NCBI GenBank assembly: GCA_017886765.1
Contig: JAGHJI010000074.1
Span: 1 to 34,805, forward strand
DNA from: Eubacterium sp.
GTDB lineage: Bacteria; Bacillota; Clostridia; Oscillospirales; Acutalibacteraceae
Direction: 5' to 3'
DNA length: 34,805 nucleotides
The notes under the pieces were generated by a model, which was not told the origin of the DNA, searched no databases, and saw nothing but the letters and a program-made list of their open reading frames with translations. Every line of letters begins with the position of its first letter. The stretch's first letter is position 1. Below, one piece after another: positions 7,639-16,708 of the stretch. The translations under genes and the position numbers were made by a program.

Positions 7639-9135
7639 ATGCTTTATACGTCTACAAGGGATAAATCAATCAGAGTTTCCGCCGCCCAGGCAATCGCCCA
7701 GGGTATCAGTGAGGAGGGCGGACTCTTTGTGCCGGTGGAGCTTCCGAAATTTTCACTTGATAAAATTTCTTCAATGGTATCCATGTCGTATATCGACAGG
7801 GCTAAAACCGTGCTCAGAGAGTTCCTTACGGATTTTAACGATGATGAGCTCAACTATTGCGTTGAGGGCGCTTATGCGGCTTCTAAATTCTCATCGCCTG
7901 AAATCGCACCTACAGTAAATATCAGCGGCAACAAAAATGTTCTTGAATTGTGGCACGGTCCCACGTGCGCGTTTAAGGATATGGCACTGCAGCTTTTGCC
8001 GTATCTCATGACGGTTTCGGCAAAGAAAACAGCCGACGGCAAGACAATCGTTATTCTTGTTGCCACATCCGGTGATACAGGTAAGGCAGCGCTTGAGGGC
8101 TTTAAAGATGTTGACCATACAAAAATACTTGTGTTCTATCCTGTTGACGGCGTTTCCCCCATGCAGAAACTGCAGATGACAACGCAGGAGGGCGGTAATG
8201 TTGCCGTATGCGCTATCAACGGTAATTTTGACGACGCCCAGAGCGCGGTTAAGTCCATTTTTACAAATAACGAAATCAAAGAAGAGCTTGAAAAGAAAAA
8301 TATGATGTTTTCTTCAGCGAATTCCATCAACTGGGGAAGACTTGTTCCGCAGATCGTTTATTATTTTTCTGCTTACTGCGATATGGTGGATTCCGGAAGA
8401 ATCAGTCTCGGAGATGAAATAAATGTTGTTGTCCCCACAGGTAATTTCGGAAATATTCTTGCCGGATATTATGCAAAGCAAATGGGTCTTCCTGTTAAAA
8501 CGCTTGTATGCGCTTCAAATTCAAACAATGTTCTGACGGATTTCTTAAATACAGGCACATATGATAAAAACAGGGAGTTTTATACAACTTCTTCACCGTC
8601 CATGGATATCCTCATTTCCTCCAACTTGGAAAGACTGCTTTATCATATGAGCGGTGATGATGACAAGCTGATTTGCGATCTGATGAATAAGCTTTCCGCC
8701 GACGGTAAATATACCGTTTCTTCCGATGTGATGGAAAAAATACAGCAGATGTTTGACGCGGGGTATACCGCTGAAGACAAAGTGGATGAAACGATAAAAT
8801 ATCAGTTTGACAATTACGGCTATCTTTGTGATACGCATACTGCCGTAGCTGTCAGAGTATATGACGAGTATGTTAAAAATACAGGGGATGATATCCCGAC
8901 CGTTATTGATTCAACCGCTTCACCGTATAAATTTTCCGCCAGCGTGCTGAATGCCATAGCGGATGAAGAGCTTGACGGGCTGGATGAATTTGATATGGTT
9001 AAGGAGCTTAACCGCATTACCGGCGTAGAAGTTCCGGCGCCCATCGCTTCTCTTAAAGACAAGAAGGTCAGGTTTACTGACGTATGCGACAGGGAAGATA
9101 TGAGCAATATGGTATTTAAACTGCTTGATTTATAA
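7639..9135 (+). CDS. thrC: Threonine synthase
   Basis: ThrC is a pyridoxal-phosphate enzyme that turns O-phosphohomoserine into threonine. The 498-residue length and the start MLYTSTRDKSIRVSAAQAI with SEEGGLFVP match the long form found in E. coli and Clostridia. The cofactor lysine is Lys113 in CAFKDMALQLLP. VATSGDTGKAALEGF and NSINWGRLVPQ are further family motifs. AAAGGAG stands 8 bases before the ATG. It has its own promoter and terminator and no neighbouring threonine genes (hom, thrB) in the window, so it appears to be expressed alone. Confidence 0.97.
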   Translation: MLYTSTRDKSIRVSAAQAIAQGISEEGGLFVPVELPKFSLDKISSMVSMSYIDRAKTVLREFLTDFNDDELNYCVEGAYAASKFSSPEIAPTVNISGNKNVLELWHGPTCAFKDMALQLLPYLMTVSAKKTADGKTIVILVATSGDTGKAALEGFKDVDHTKILVFYPVDGVSPMQKLQMTTQEGGNVAVCAINGNFDDAQSAVKSIFTNNEIKEELEKKNMMFSSANSINWGRLVPQIVYYFSAYCDMVDSGRISLGDEINVVVPTGNFGNILAGYYAKQMGLPVKTLVCASNSNNVLTDFLNTGTYDKNREFYTTSSPSMDILISSNLERLLYHMSGDDDKLICDLMNKLSADGKYTVSSDVMEKIQQMFDAGYTAEDKVDETIKYQFDNYGYLCDTHTAVAVRVYDEYVKNTGDDIPTVIDSTASPYKFSASVLNAIADEELDGLDEFDMVKELNRITGVEVPAPIASLKDKKVRFTDVCDREDMSNMVFKLLDL

Positions 9136-9143
9136 TAAAACAA

Positions 9144-9176
9144 AAAAATACGGCTCCGTAAAGAGCCGTATTTTTA
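9144..9176. terminator. Bidirectional terminator between thrC and the DUF1540 gene
   Basis: AAAATACGGCTC and GAGCCGTATTTT form a 12-base stem with a 6-base loop, with A and T runs on the two sides. It sits between two convergent genes and can serve both. Confidence 0.88.
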
Positions 9177-9193
9177 TATAAAGGGGTTACTGT

Positions 9194-9364
9194 TTATTTG
9201 CACTTACTGCTGTCACAGCATTCAAATGTCTCACAGACCGTATCGGAAATACTCGTTGCGGACTTGTCGCCCACACGGATATGTCCGGCATGGCAGTTGT
9301 TTGATTCATCGTGGTATTTGCAATTTTTTACTTCACAGGAAATTCCTTTAATTTCCATATCCAT
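9194..9364 (-). CDS. Small cysteine-rich DUF1540 family protein
   Basis: A 56-residue reading frame on the minus strand begins MDMEIKGISCEVKNCKYHD. It holds seven cysteines (C10, C15, C24, C44, C49, C50, C55) spaced as in DUF1540, whose members often carry one or two CxxxxC...C units and probably bind metal. The ATG at 9364 has GGGAG 9 bases upstream. A candidate promoter lies at 9388-9417. DUF1540 proteins are frequent in spore-forming Firmicutes, but no function is established. The region has no other plausible gene; the plus-strand frame across it looks random. Confidence 0.85.
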   Translation of the reverse strand: MDMEIKGISCEVKNCKYHDESNNCHAGHIRVGDKSATSISDTVCETFECCDSSKCK

Positions 9365-9387
9365 TTCATTTCACTCCCTTCGCTCTT

Positions 9388-9417
9388 ATTATTTGAAGGT
9401 TCGCTTTTTTTATTCAA
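9388..9417 (-). promoter_or_regulatory. Candidate promoter of the DUF1540 gene
   Basis: On the minus strand TTGAAT (9417-9412) and AATAAT (9393-9388) are 18 bases apart. A perfect inverted repeat at 9421-9444 sits directly upstream of the -35. Confidence 0.5.
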
Positions 9418-9420
9418 GGA

Positions 9421-9444
9421 GATAGTGTGAAAAATCACACTATC
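9421..9444. repeat. Perfect 10-base inverted repeat upstream of the DUF1540 promoter
   Basis: GATAGTGTGA and TCACACTATC are perfect reverse complements separated by AAAA. There is no T tract after either side, so it is a poor terminator. Its place next to a -35 box suits an operator or a structured element. Confidence 0.75.
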
Positions 9445-9459
9445 ATCGATTGTATTGAC

Positions 9460-9489
9460 CTCAAAATTTGCTTGCGGCATAATTTTGAG
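9460..9489. repeat. Inverted repeat CTCAAAATT / AATTTTGAG
   Basis: Two perfect 9-base arms (9460-9468 and 9481-9489) flank a 12-base loop. It lies in the middle of the gene-free stretch 9365-9572, between the perfect repeat at 9421 and the longer one at 9497. Confidence 0.65.
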
Positions 9490-9496
9490 ATGTCTA

Positions 9497-9581
9497 AATT
9501 CCCAATATGCGCCTTATCCGGCTACAATAGGGCGTTAGGAATTTTTAAATACTATTTGTAGCCGGAAAGGCTATGGGAATT
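9497..9581. repeat. Long imperfect inverted repeat overlapping the metallophosphoesterase start
   Basis: The left arm 9497-9527 and right arm 9556-9581 are reverse complements apart from small indels. Their core CCGGCTACAA/TTGTAGCCGG is perfect and both ends are AATTCCC/GGGAATT. The right arm contains the GGAAAGG and the ATG at 9573 of the next gene. In RNA the arms would hide the ribosome binding site. It could be a regulatory hairpin or the remains of a small mobile repeat. Confidence 0.7.
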
Positions 9582-10271
9582 CATATGTCGCTTTTTGCAA
9601 TAGCCGATACGCATTTGTCATTTGGTACCGATAAACCGATGGATTCTTTTGAGGGATGGAATCATTATACGCAAAGATTAAAAAATAATTGGAATCATCT
9701 GGTAAATGAAAAGGATTATGTTGTTATAGCCGGGGATATAAGCTGGGCTATGAATTTTAACGAGCTTACTCCTGATTTCACTTTTATCAATGCGTTAAAC
9801 GGAAAAAAGATAATCCTTAAAGGCAATCACGATTATTGGTGGAATACCGTAAAAAAAATGAATGAATTTCTCAGTCAAAATCAGTTTGACTCGATTTCGT
9901 TTCTTTATAACAACTCGGTTGAATTTGACGGATTTTCCGTATGCGGCAGCAGAGGCTGGTTTTTTGATTCTGAGGAGGAACAGGATGAAAAGGTCCTCAG
10001 AAGGGAAGTGCTTCGCCTTAAAATGTCTCTTGACTGCGCGAGACATGAAGAGAAGATCGTTTTTCTTCACTATCCTCCTGTTACAATAAACGGCAGCTGC
10101 GATGAAGTTTTAGAATTGCTTAAAGAATACGGTATAAAAAAATGCTATTACGGGCATCTTCACGGTGCAGCGGCAAAGTATGCGCTGGATGATAAGATCG
10201 ACTCAATTGACTTTAAACTCATATCAGCCGACAGGTTAAATTTTACTCCTTATTTAATTAAGAAATTTTAA
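9573..10271 (+). CDS. Metallophosphoesterase (calcineurin-like)
   Basis: The 232-residue product contains all five blocks of the calcineurin-like fold in order: LFAIADTHLSF (D-x-H), VIAGDISW (GD), LKGNHDYWW (GNHD), FLHYPP (H) and YYGHLHG (GHxH). These ligands hold two metal ions. The substrate is unknown; close relatives are annotated only as phosphohydrolases. The ATG at 9573 has GGAAAGG very close to it. A second ATG at 9585 (MSLFAIADTHLS) also has GGGA six bases upstream and matches where most relatives begin, so the true start may be 9585. The start lies in one arm of a long inverted repeat. Confidence 0.92.
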   Translation: MGIHMSLFAIADTHLSFGTDKPMDSFEGWNHYTQRLKNNWNHLVNEKDYVVIAGDISWAMNFNELTPDFTFINALNGKKIILKGNHDYWWNTVKKMNEFLSQNQFDSISFLYNNSVEFDGFSVCGSRGWFFDSEEEQDEKVLRREVLRLKMSLDCARHEEKIVFLHYPPVTINGSCDEVLELLKEYGIKKCYYGHLHGAAAKYALDDKIDSIDFKLISADRLNFTPYLIKKF

Positions 10272-10277
10272 AATGGC

Positions 10278-10306
10278 TTGATATTGCCTATAATATATGT
10301 TATAAT
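10278..10306 (+). promoter_or_regulatory. Promoter of the tig-clpP-clpX operon
   Basis: TTGATA (10278-10283), 17 bases, then a perfect TATAAT (10301-10306), followed by a 42-base leader with TTAGGAGG before the tig start. No CIRCE or other heat-shock operator is visible. Confidence 0.8.
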
Positions 10307-10348
10307 GCCATTTCGGTGAAGAGAAAAATTTGTTAGGAGGTCATAATT

Positions 10349-11629
10349 ATGGCGCTTAAATCATCTAATAAAATTGACACAAATACTTATGAAATTGAAG
10401 TTACTGTCACACCGGAAGTGTTTACTGACGCTTGCAAATCCGCTTATATGAAGCAGAGAAAATCCATTCAGCTTCCGGGTTTCCGCAAGGGAAAAGCAAC
10501 CCAGGGAATGATAGAAAAAGTTTACGGTGAAGGTGTTTTCTTTGAGGATGCTCTGGAAATCGTATATCCTCAAGCCGTGAGTGACGCTATAAGCGAAGCA
10601 CAGCTTAGAACCGTTGACCAGCCTTACGACCTTGAAGTACCTGTGATGAGCAAGGCTGAAGGCGTTGAGATGAAAATGAAGGTCACTGTATATCCCGAGG
10701 TTAAGCTCGGCGAGTACAAGGGACTTAAGGCCGCGATGCTTTCTACTGAAGCAACCGACGAGGATGTGGATAAGGAACTGGAAAATATGCGTGACAGAAA
10801 TTCACGCCTTGTTTCCGTTGATGACAGAGAAGCGCAGACCGGCGATACGGTTGAGCTTGATTTTGAGGGCTTTGTTGACGGTGTTGCATTTGACGGCGGA
10901 AAGGGTGAGAATTATCCTCTTGAGCTTGGTTCCGGTTCTTTTATTCCCGGTTTTGAGGAGCAGGTTGCCGGTCACAAGGTGGATGAGGAATTTGATGTAA
11001 ACGTTACTTTCCCCGAGGAGTACGCTGCCGAGCTTGCCGGAAAAGATGCTGTCTTCAAGTGCAAGATTCATGAAATCAAGATGAAGGAAATGCCTGAACT
11101 GGATGATGAATTTGCCAAGGATGTTTCTGAGTTTGATACCCTTGACGAGCTTAAGGCTGACATAAAGAAGCAGATTTCCGAGAAAAAGGAAACGGAAGCT
11201 AAGACTGATTTTGAAAATCAGCTTATGGAGCAGGTTATTGAAAATATGGAATGTGAAGTTCCGGAGTGTATGTATGAGCACAGAACGGAAGACATGATTC
11301 AGGATTACAGCTACAGGCTTAAGATGCAGGGCATTGATCTTGATACATATCTTTCCTATCTCGGTCAGGATATGGACGCTTTCAAGACGTCTTTCAGAAC
11401 AGGCGCTGAAAATCAGGTCAAGACCGCCATCGCTCTTGAGGCTGTTGTGAAAGCGGAAAATATTGAGGCCTCCGATGAAGAAATCGACGCTGAGGTACAG
11501 AAGCTGGCTGAGCAGTATCAGATGGACGCTGACCAGGTCAAAAAAGCAGTTTCCGAAGAGCAGCTTGCTTCCGATATCAAGACAAGAAAAGCGCTTGATT
11601 TAATCGTAGATTCAGCAGTAAAAGAATAA
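10349..11629 (+). CDS. tig: Trigger factor (ribosome-bound chaperone and peptidyl-prolyl isomerase)
   Basis: Trigger factor meets nascent chains at the ribosome exit tunnel. The 426-residue product has the ribosome-binding signature FRKGKAT (residues 46-52, G-F-R-K-G-K) in the N-terminal domain. The FKBP-type isomerase domain follows at about 150-245 (AQTGDTVELDFEGFVDG, LELGSGSFIPGFEEQVAGH). The long helical C-terminal domain starts with MPELDDEFAKDVSEF. A strong AGGAGG precedes the ATG. It heads a cluster with clpP and clpX, the usual Firmicute order. Confidence 0.97.
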   Translation: MALKSSNKIDTNTYEIEVTVTPEVFTDACKSAYMKQRKSIQLPGFRKGKATQGMIEKVYGEGVFFEDALEIVYPQAVSDAISEAQLRTVDQPYDLEVPVMSKAEGVEMKMKVTVYPEVKLGEYKGLKAAMLSTEATDEDVDKELENMRDRNSRLVSVDDREAQTGDTVELDFEGFVDGVAFDGGKGENYPLELGSGSFIPGFEEQVAGHKVDEEFDVNVTFPEEYAAELAGKDAVFKCKIHEIKMKEMPELDDEFAKDVSEFDTLDELKADIKKQISEKKETEAKTDFENQLMEQVIENMECEVPECMYEHRTEDMIQDYSYRLKMQGIDLDTYLSYLGQDMDAFKTSFRTGAENQVKTAIALEAVVKAENIEASDEEIDAEVQKLAEQYQMDADQVKKAVSEEQLASDIKTRKALDLIVDSAVKE

Positions 11630-11672
11630 TTTCATAAAATTAATGAATAATCTATAAAGGATAGTGATAAAT

Positions 11673-12263
11673 ATGGCTTTAGTCCCTTATGTTCTCGAGC
11701 AGACAAGCGCAGGCGAAAGGTCCATGGATATTTATTCCCGCTTGCTCAGTGACAGAATTATCGTTCTTTCAGACGAAGTGAATTCAACAACCGCTTCGCT
11801 TGTGGTTGCCCAGCTTCTTTTCCTGGAAGGGCAGGACAATGAGAAGGATATCAGTCTGTATATCAACAGTCCCGGCGGCTCTGTTAATGACGGCTTGGCT
11901 ATTTATGATACAATGCAGTATATCAAATGCGACGTATCCACCATCTGCGTGGGTATGGCGGCTTCTATGGGCGCTTTCCTGCTTTCCAGTGGCGCGAAGG
12001 GTAAGAGAATCGCTCTTCCCAACAGCTCTATTTTGATTCATCAGCCTCTTATCGGCGGCAATGGTCTCACCGGTCAGACGACCGATATTGAGATTGCTGC
12101 AAAGAATCTTGTTCAGACCAAAGAAAGACTGAACAGAATCCTTGCCCAAAACTGTTCAAAAACGGTTGAGGAGCTGGCTAAGGATACGGACAGGGATAAC
12201 TGGATGACTGCGCAAGAGGCTCTTGAATACGGTCTTATTGATAAGGTTATTGAAAAAAGATAA
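11673..12263 (+). CDS. clpP: ATP-dependent Clp protease proteolytic subunit
   Basis: ClpP forms the barrel-shaped serine protease that partners with ClpX. With the ATG at 11673 the product is 196 residues and starts [20 protein letters not shown], as most family members do. The catalytic triad is Ser98 (GMAASMGAF), His123 (ILIHQPL) and Asp173 (DTDRDNW). A GTG at 11664 is in frame but too close to the AAAGGA site at 11656-11661. It sits 43 bases after tig and 30 bases before clpX. Confidence 0.97.
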   Translation: MALVPYVLEQTSAGERSMDIYSRLLSDRIIVLSDEVNSTTASLVVAQLLFLEGQDNEKDISLYINSPGGSVNDGLAIYDTMQYIKCDVSTICVGMAASMGAFLLSSGAKGKRIALPNSSILIHQPLIGGNGLTGQTTDIEIAAKNLVQTKERLNRILAQNCSKTVEELAKDTDRDNWMTAQEALEYGLIDKVIEKR

Positions 12264-12293
12264 TTTCAATTTTATTTAATCGAGGTATAATTT

Positions 12294-13586
12294 ATGGCAC
12301 GTGACGATTCACGCGGCAATGTTGCAAGATGCTCATTTTGCGGCAAATCCGAAGCGATGGTGCACAAGTTAATAGAAGGTCCCGGCGTATATATCTGTGA
12401 CGAGTGCGTTTCGCTGTGTCACGATCTGATTATGGAGTCAGAAGCCCCGAATATTCCTCATACTTCCGCAAAGGCGAACGGTGATTCCGCATTGCCTAAG
12501 CCTGAGGAGATCAAGGCGAAGCTGGATGAATATGTTATCGGTCAGGATGATGCGAAAAAGGCGCTTTCCGTTGCGGTTTATAACCATTATAAGAGGATAT
12601 ACAGCTCTGTCGGCGTCAACGATGTTGAACTGCAGAAGAGTAATATTATGCTTATCGGACCCACCGGTGTGGGAAAGACGATGCTTGCCCAGACATTGGC
12701 AAAAATCCTCAACGTACCCTTTGCCATTGCAGACGCCACAACCCTTACGGAAGCCGGCTATGTGGGCGAAGATGTGGAAAATATTCTGCTCCGTCTGATT
12801 CAGGCTGCCGATTTTGATATTGAAAGGGCGCAGCACGGTATCATCTATGTTGACGAGATCGACAAGATATCACGTAAGAGCGAAAATCGTTCCATCACGC
12901 GTGATGTCAGCGGTGAGGGCGTTCAGCAGGCTCTGCTTAAAATCCTGGAGGGCACGGTTTCCAATGTTCCGCCCGGAGGCGGCAGAAAACATCCCCAGCA
13001 AGAATTTATTCAGATCGACACAAGCAATATTCTGTTTATCTGCGGCGGCGCCTTTGACGGTATTGACAAAATAATCAGCAAGCGTATGGGCGGAAAATCT
13101 CTGGGATTCGGAGCGGATATTAAAGCGTCTGACGCTGATAATGACAATATCTTAAAAAACGCGAATCAGCATGATCTGGTTAAGTACGGACTGATTCCCG
13201 AACTGATCGGACGTGTTCCGGTTATTGCCGTTCTTGAAAATCTTGACAGAGAAGCACTGATCAGAGTGATTAAAGAGCCTAAGAATTCCATTCTTAAGCA
13301 GTATATCAAGCTTTTTGAGATGGATGACGTCGTTCTTGAGTTCAAAGAGGAAGCGCTGCTCGCCATCGCAGATATTACACTTGAGCGTAAAACCGGTGCG
13401 AGAGGTTTGCGCAGCGTATTTGAATCTGTCCTGACTGACTTGATGTTCAAGGTCCCCAGTGATTATACGATTGAAAAAATAATCATTACTGAGGACGCAG
13501 TCAGAAAGGGAGAGGAGCCGATCATCCTCAGAAATCCCAACAGACAGCCCAAGAATATAACTGCCAACAGCTTGAAAAATGCGTAA
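12294..13586 (+). CDS. clpX: ATP-dependent Clp protease ATP-binding subunit ClpX
   Basis: ClpX is the AAA+ unfoldase that feeds substrates to ClpP. The 430-residue product has the N-terminal zinc-binding domain (C13, C16, C35, C38), Walker A GPTGVGKT (about 122-129), Walker [10 protein letters not shown], and the ClpX-specific [12 protein letters not shown] and [12 protein letters not shown] (RKH loop and P-loop partner motif). It directly follows clpP with a weak GAGG site. A terminator closes the operon just after it. Confidence 0.98.
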   Translation: MARDDSRGNVARCSFCGKSEAMVHKLIEGPGVYICDECVSLCHDLIMESEAPNIPHTSAKANGDSALPKPEEIKAKLDEYVIGQDDAKKALSVAVYNHYKRIYSSVGVNDVELQKSNIMLIGPTGVGKTMLAQTLAKILNVPFAIADATTLTEAGYVGEDVENILLRLIQAADFDIERAQHGIIYVDEIDKISRKSENRSITRDVSGEGVQQALLKILEGTVSNVPPGGGRKHPQQEFIQIDTSNILFICGGAFDGIDKIISKRMGGKSLGFGADIKASDADNDNILKNANQHDLVKYGLIPELIGRVPVIAVLENLDREALIRVIKEPKNSILKQYIKLFEMDDVVLEFKEEALLAIADITLERKTGARGLRSVFESVLTDLMFKVPSDYTIEKIIITEDAVRKGEEPIILRNPNRQPKNITANSLKNA

Positions 13587-13595
13587 AATTTTACT

Positions 13596-13624
13596 AAAGG
13601 CAACTTAATTGTTGCCTTTTTTTA
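13596..13624 (+). terminator. Rho-independent terminator of clpX
   Basis: AAAGGCAAC and GTTGCCTTT form a 9-base stem around TTAATT, followed by seven T residues. Confidence 0.88.
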
Positions 13625-13640
13625 ATTTATATTATATAAT
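13612..13640 (+). promoter_or_regulatory. Candidate promoter of lon
   Basis: A perfect TATAAT at 13635-13640 stands 17 bases after TTGCCT (13612-13617), which lies in the downstream arm of the clpX terminator. The stretch up to the ATG at 13687 is very AT-rich, so other -10 sequences are possible. Confidence 0.5.
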
Positions 13641-13686
13641 CATACTATTAATTTATGTAATAATGAAAAAATAAGTAGGTTTTAAT

Positions 13687-16101
13687 ATGAATCATTCAAA
13701 TACAGTCGAACGAATTGCCGAACTTCCGATCATTCCCCTCAGGGGCTTGGTCGTGTTTCCGAATATGGTGCTCCACTTTGACGTGGGCAGGAAAAAGAGT
13801 GTTGAAGCGCTGAGAAACTCCATGCAGGTAAATCAGAAAGTGTTTCTTGTCTGTCAGAAGGACGCATCTGTTGATGACCCGAATATAGACGAAATGTTTG
13901 AAATCGGTGTTGTCTGCCATATTAAGCAGATGATCAGGATTCCCAACAGTGAAAATCTCAGAGTGGTTGTTGAAGGCATTGAGTGCGCCGCGCTTATGAG
14001 CATAACGCAGACAAAACCGTTTTTGTCCGGCGCTGTTGAAATCATTGAAGAACCGGAGTTTACTGCTGACGCCGCGGAGGAAAAAGCATATCAAAGAGCG
14101 GTCAAAAAGGAATTTGAAAACTATGCCGCTATGATGACAAAGATCAGCAGTGATGTTATCGCCAAGGTTATTTCTATTAAAGACAGCGGTGAGCTGGCAG
14201 ATTATATCTGCTCCAATACTTTTATCGACTATGCGTTAAAACAGGCCGTTCTGGAGGAGATCAATCCTTATAAACGCCTGGTGCAGCTTCTTGTCCTTTT
14301 AAAGAAAGAAAACGCTACGCTTGAAATCGAGGCGGAAATTCAGCAGAAGGTCCAGGAGGAGATTGACAAAAACCAGCGTGAATATTATCTCCGTGAAGAA
14401 ATGAAGGTGATTTCTGACTCTCTGGGAGAGAGTGAAAATCCTATTGAAGAGGCGGATGAATACAGGGAAAAGATCAGCGCCCTGAAATGCTCGGATGATA
14501 TTAAGGACAAGCTCTTTAAGGAATGTGACAAGCTGATGAAGATGCCTTCCGGCTCCCATGAGGGAACCGTTGTCCGCAATTATCTCGATAAGTGCCTTGA
14601 AATTCCTTTCGGAAAATATACTAAAGATACGATTCATTTGGAAAAGGCGAGAAAAATTCTTGATCGTGACCATTATGGACTGGAAAAGGTAAAGGAGAGA
14701 ATTGTGGATTCTCTTGCCGTATATAAAAGAAATCCGGATTTCAGCGGTCAGATACTCTGTTTAGCCGGTCCTCCCGGCGTGGGTAAAACCTCCGTTGTCA
14801 AATCCCTTGCAAAGGGAATGAACAGAAAATATGTGCGTGTTGCTCTCGGCGGTATTCATGATGAGGCGGAGATCAGAGGACACAGGAAAACGTACATAGG
14901 CTCCATGCCCGGCAGGATTGTGGACGCCATTGTCAAAAGCGGCGTTATGAACCCTGTAATACTCCTTGATGAAATAGACAAAGTGGGAAATGATTATAAG
15001 GGCGACCCGTCGTCCGCTTTGCTGGAGGCGCTTGACCCTGAACAGAACAATACTTTTACGGATCATTATATTGATTTTCCGCTCGATTTAAGCAAGGTAT
15101 TGTTTATTACTACCGCCAATGACGTTTCTGCCATTGCGGCGCCGCTTTATGACCGTATGGAGGTTATTGACCTTAATTCCTACACAGCCGTTGAAAAATT
15201 TCATATTGCGAAAGAGCATCTTATCAAAAAGGAAATGAAAAAGCATAATCTTAACGGCAGGGAGTTTAAAATTACTGATTCCGCAATAAACGCTGTTATT
15301 GAGGGCTATACACGTGAGGCCGGTGTAAGAAAGCTGGAAAAAACCATCGCCGCGCTGTGCAGAAAAGCGGCCGTCGCCCTTGAAAGCGGTTCAAAGTCCT
15401 TTAAGGTCACGGAGGACAATATTGAAGATATTTTAGGCAAGAAAAAATATACGCCGGAGAAAGTAAGCGAGAACAATCTTGTCGGCACAGTAAACGGACT
15501 TGCCTGGACAAGCGTAGGCGGAACGATCCTGCCCATTGAGATTTCCGCGCTTGAGGGCAGCGGAAAAATTGAACTTACCGGAAATCTCGGCGATGTTATG
15601 AAGGAGAGCGCGAAAACCGCTGTCTCATACGTCAGGTCAAAATCAAAGAAATTCGGTATTGATACCGATTTTTATAAGACCAAGGATATACATATTCACG
15701 CTCCGGAAGGTGCGGTTCCCAAGGACGGTCCGTCGGCAGGACTTGCGATAACAACCGCTCTTGTCAGCGAGCTCACCGGTGTCGCTGTCAGATCAAACGT
15801 AGCCATGACAGGTGAGATAAGCCTTAAGGGCAGAGCAATGGAGATCGGCGGTCTCAAGGAGAAATCCATGGCGGCATACAAAGCCGGCTGCGATACCGTG
15901 ATCATTCCTCAGGATAACGCGAAGGACTTGTCAGAAATTTCAGATGAGGTCAAAAAGGCGGTCAACTTTATTACCGTTTCAGACTTTGAGGAAGTCATAC
16001 CAATTGCTCTGGAAGCGCCCGTAACCGTAAATGAAGCGGATAAAAAAACAAACATAATTGTAAAAAACAATAAGCCCAGAACATCCGTGATTACACAGTA
16101 G
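13687..16101 (+). CDS. lon: ATP-dependent protease Lon (LonA)
   Basis: Lon is a cytoplasmic AAA+ serine protease that degrades misfolded and regulatory proteins. The 804-residue product shows the LonA N-domain starting ELPIIPLRGLVVFPNM, Walker A GPPGVGKT (361-368) and Walker B VILLDEIDK. A C-terminal protease domain follows with the catalytic dyad Ser683 (PKDGPSAGLA) and Lys726 (GGLKEKSMAA). Length is standard. A 40-residue tail past the protease domain is rich in basic and polar residues. It follows clpX and precedes ysxC by seven bases, the common Firmicute order. Confidence 0.98.
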   Translation: MNHSNTVERIAELPIIPLRGLVVFPNMVLHFDVGRKKSVEALRNSMQVNQKVFLVCQKDASVDDPNIDEMFEIGVVCHIKQMIRIPNSENLRVVVEGIECAALMSITQTKPFLSGAVEIIEEPEFTADAAEEKAYQRAVKKEFENYAAMMTKISSDVIAKVISIKDSGELADYICSNTFIDYALKQAVLEEINPYKRLVQLLVLLKKENATLEIEAEIQQKVQEEIDKNQREYYLREEMKVISDSLGESENPIEEADEYREKISALKCSDDIKDKLFKECDKLMKMPSGSHEGTVVRNYLDKCLEIPFGKYTKDTIHLEKARKILDRDHYGLEKVKERIVDSLAVYKRNPDFSGQILCLAGPPGVGKTSVVKSLAKGMNRKYVRVALGGIHDEAEIRGHRKTYIGSMPGRIVDAIVKSGVMNPVILLDEIDKVGNDYKGDPSSALLEALDPEQNNTFTDHYIDFPLDLSKVLFITTANDVSAIAAPLYDRMEVIDLNSYTAVEKFHIAKEHLIKKEMKKHNLNGREFKITDSAINAVIEGYTREAGVRKLEKTIAALCRKAAVALESGSKSFKVTEDNIEDILGKKKYTPEKVSENNLVGTVNGLAWTSVGGTILPIEISALEGSGKIELTGNLGDVMKESAKTAVSYVRSKSKKFGIDTDFYKTKDIHIHAPEGAVPKDGPSAGLAITTALVSELTGVAVRSNVAMTGEISLKGRAMEIGGLKEKSMAAYKAGCDTVIIPQDNAKDLSEISDEVKKAVNFITVSDFEEVIPIALEAPVTVNEADKKTNIIVKNNKPRTSVITQ

Positions 16102-16108
16102 GTGGAAA

Positions 16109-16705
16109 ATGAATTATAACAAAGCAGAGTTTGAAAAATCCTTTGGGCTGTTTTCCCAGCTGCCTGAAAGCTGTCAGCCGGAAATCGCCTTTGCGGGCAG
16201 GTCAAACGTGGGCAAAAGCTCCTTGCTCAATAAGCTTTTTAACCGGAAACAGCTTGCGAGGGTGAGCTCCGTGCCGGGTAAAACCATCACCATCAATTTT
16301 TATGATGTGGACGGCATAAAATTCGTTGATCTGCCGGGTTACGGGTACGCGAAAATCAGCAAGCAGGAACTTAACCGCTTTTCCGGTCTGATGGAAGGTT
16401 ACTTTAAATCATCAAGAAATATCGCGCTGGTCGTGCAGCTTATTGATATGCGGCATCCTCTGACGAAGGATGATCAGGGTATGATCGCTTTTATGAAGGA
16501 AATGGAGATTCCTTTTATTATCGTCATGACAAAGGCGGACAAGCTGAAGAAAAAGGCGTATGAGGAACGTCTGAGGCTCTCAAAGCAGGAGCTTGCCTTT
16601 GCCGGAGATGTTCCGGTGGTTCCGTTCTCAGCTGTAACAGGGCAGGGAATCAACGGAATTAAAAATTATATAGAAAATGCAATCAGTGATGCAGGAGGAC
16701 AATAA
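16109..16705 (+). CDS. ysxC: Ribosome biogenesis GTPase YsxC/EngB (YihA)
   Basis: This 198-residue TRAFAC-class GTPase has G1 GRSNVGKSSLLNKL, G2 PGKTITINFY, G3 DLPGYGYAK and G4 MTKADKL, all diagnostic of EngB. It helps late assembly of the large ribosomal subunit. The ATG is seven bases after the lon stop, preceded by GTAGGTGG within the end of lon, so the two are probably co-transcribed and partly coupled. Confidence 0.96.
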   Translation: MNYNKAEFEKSFGLFSQLPESCQPEIAFAGRSNVGKSSLLNKLFNRKQLARVSSVPGKTITINFYDVDGIKFVDLPGYGYAKISKQELNRFSGLMEGYFKSSRNIALVVQLIDMRHPLTKDDQGMIAFMKEMEIPFIIVMTKADKLKKKAYEERLRLSKQELAFAGDVPVVPFSAVTGQGINGIKNYIENAISDAGGQ

Positions 16706-16708
16706 ATT

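Noticed and set aside
9198-9425. Plus-strand frame of 75 codons after thrC
   Set aside because: It overlaps the DUF1540 gene on the other strand, whose cysteine pattern and ribosome binding site are convincing.
10272-10348. Possible CIRCE heat-shock operator before tig
   Set aside because: Neither TTAGCACTC nor its complement is present; only a standard promoter is seen.
10802-11281. 159-codon minus-strand frame in tig
   Set aside because: Shadow of trigger factor; no motifs and no start signal.
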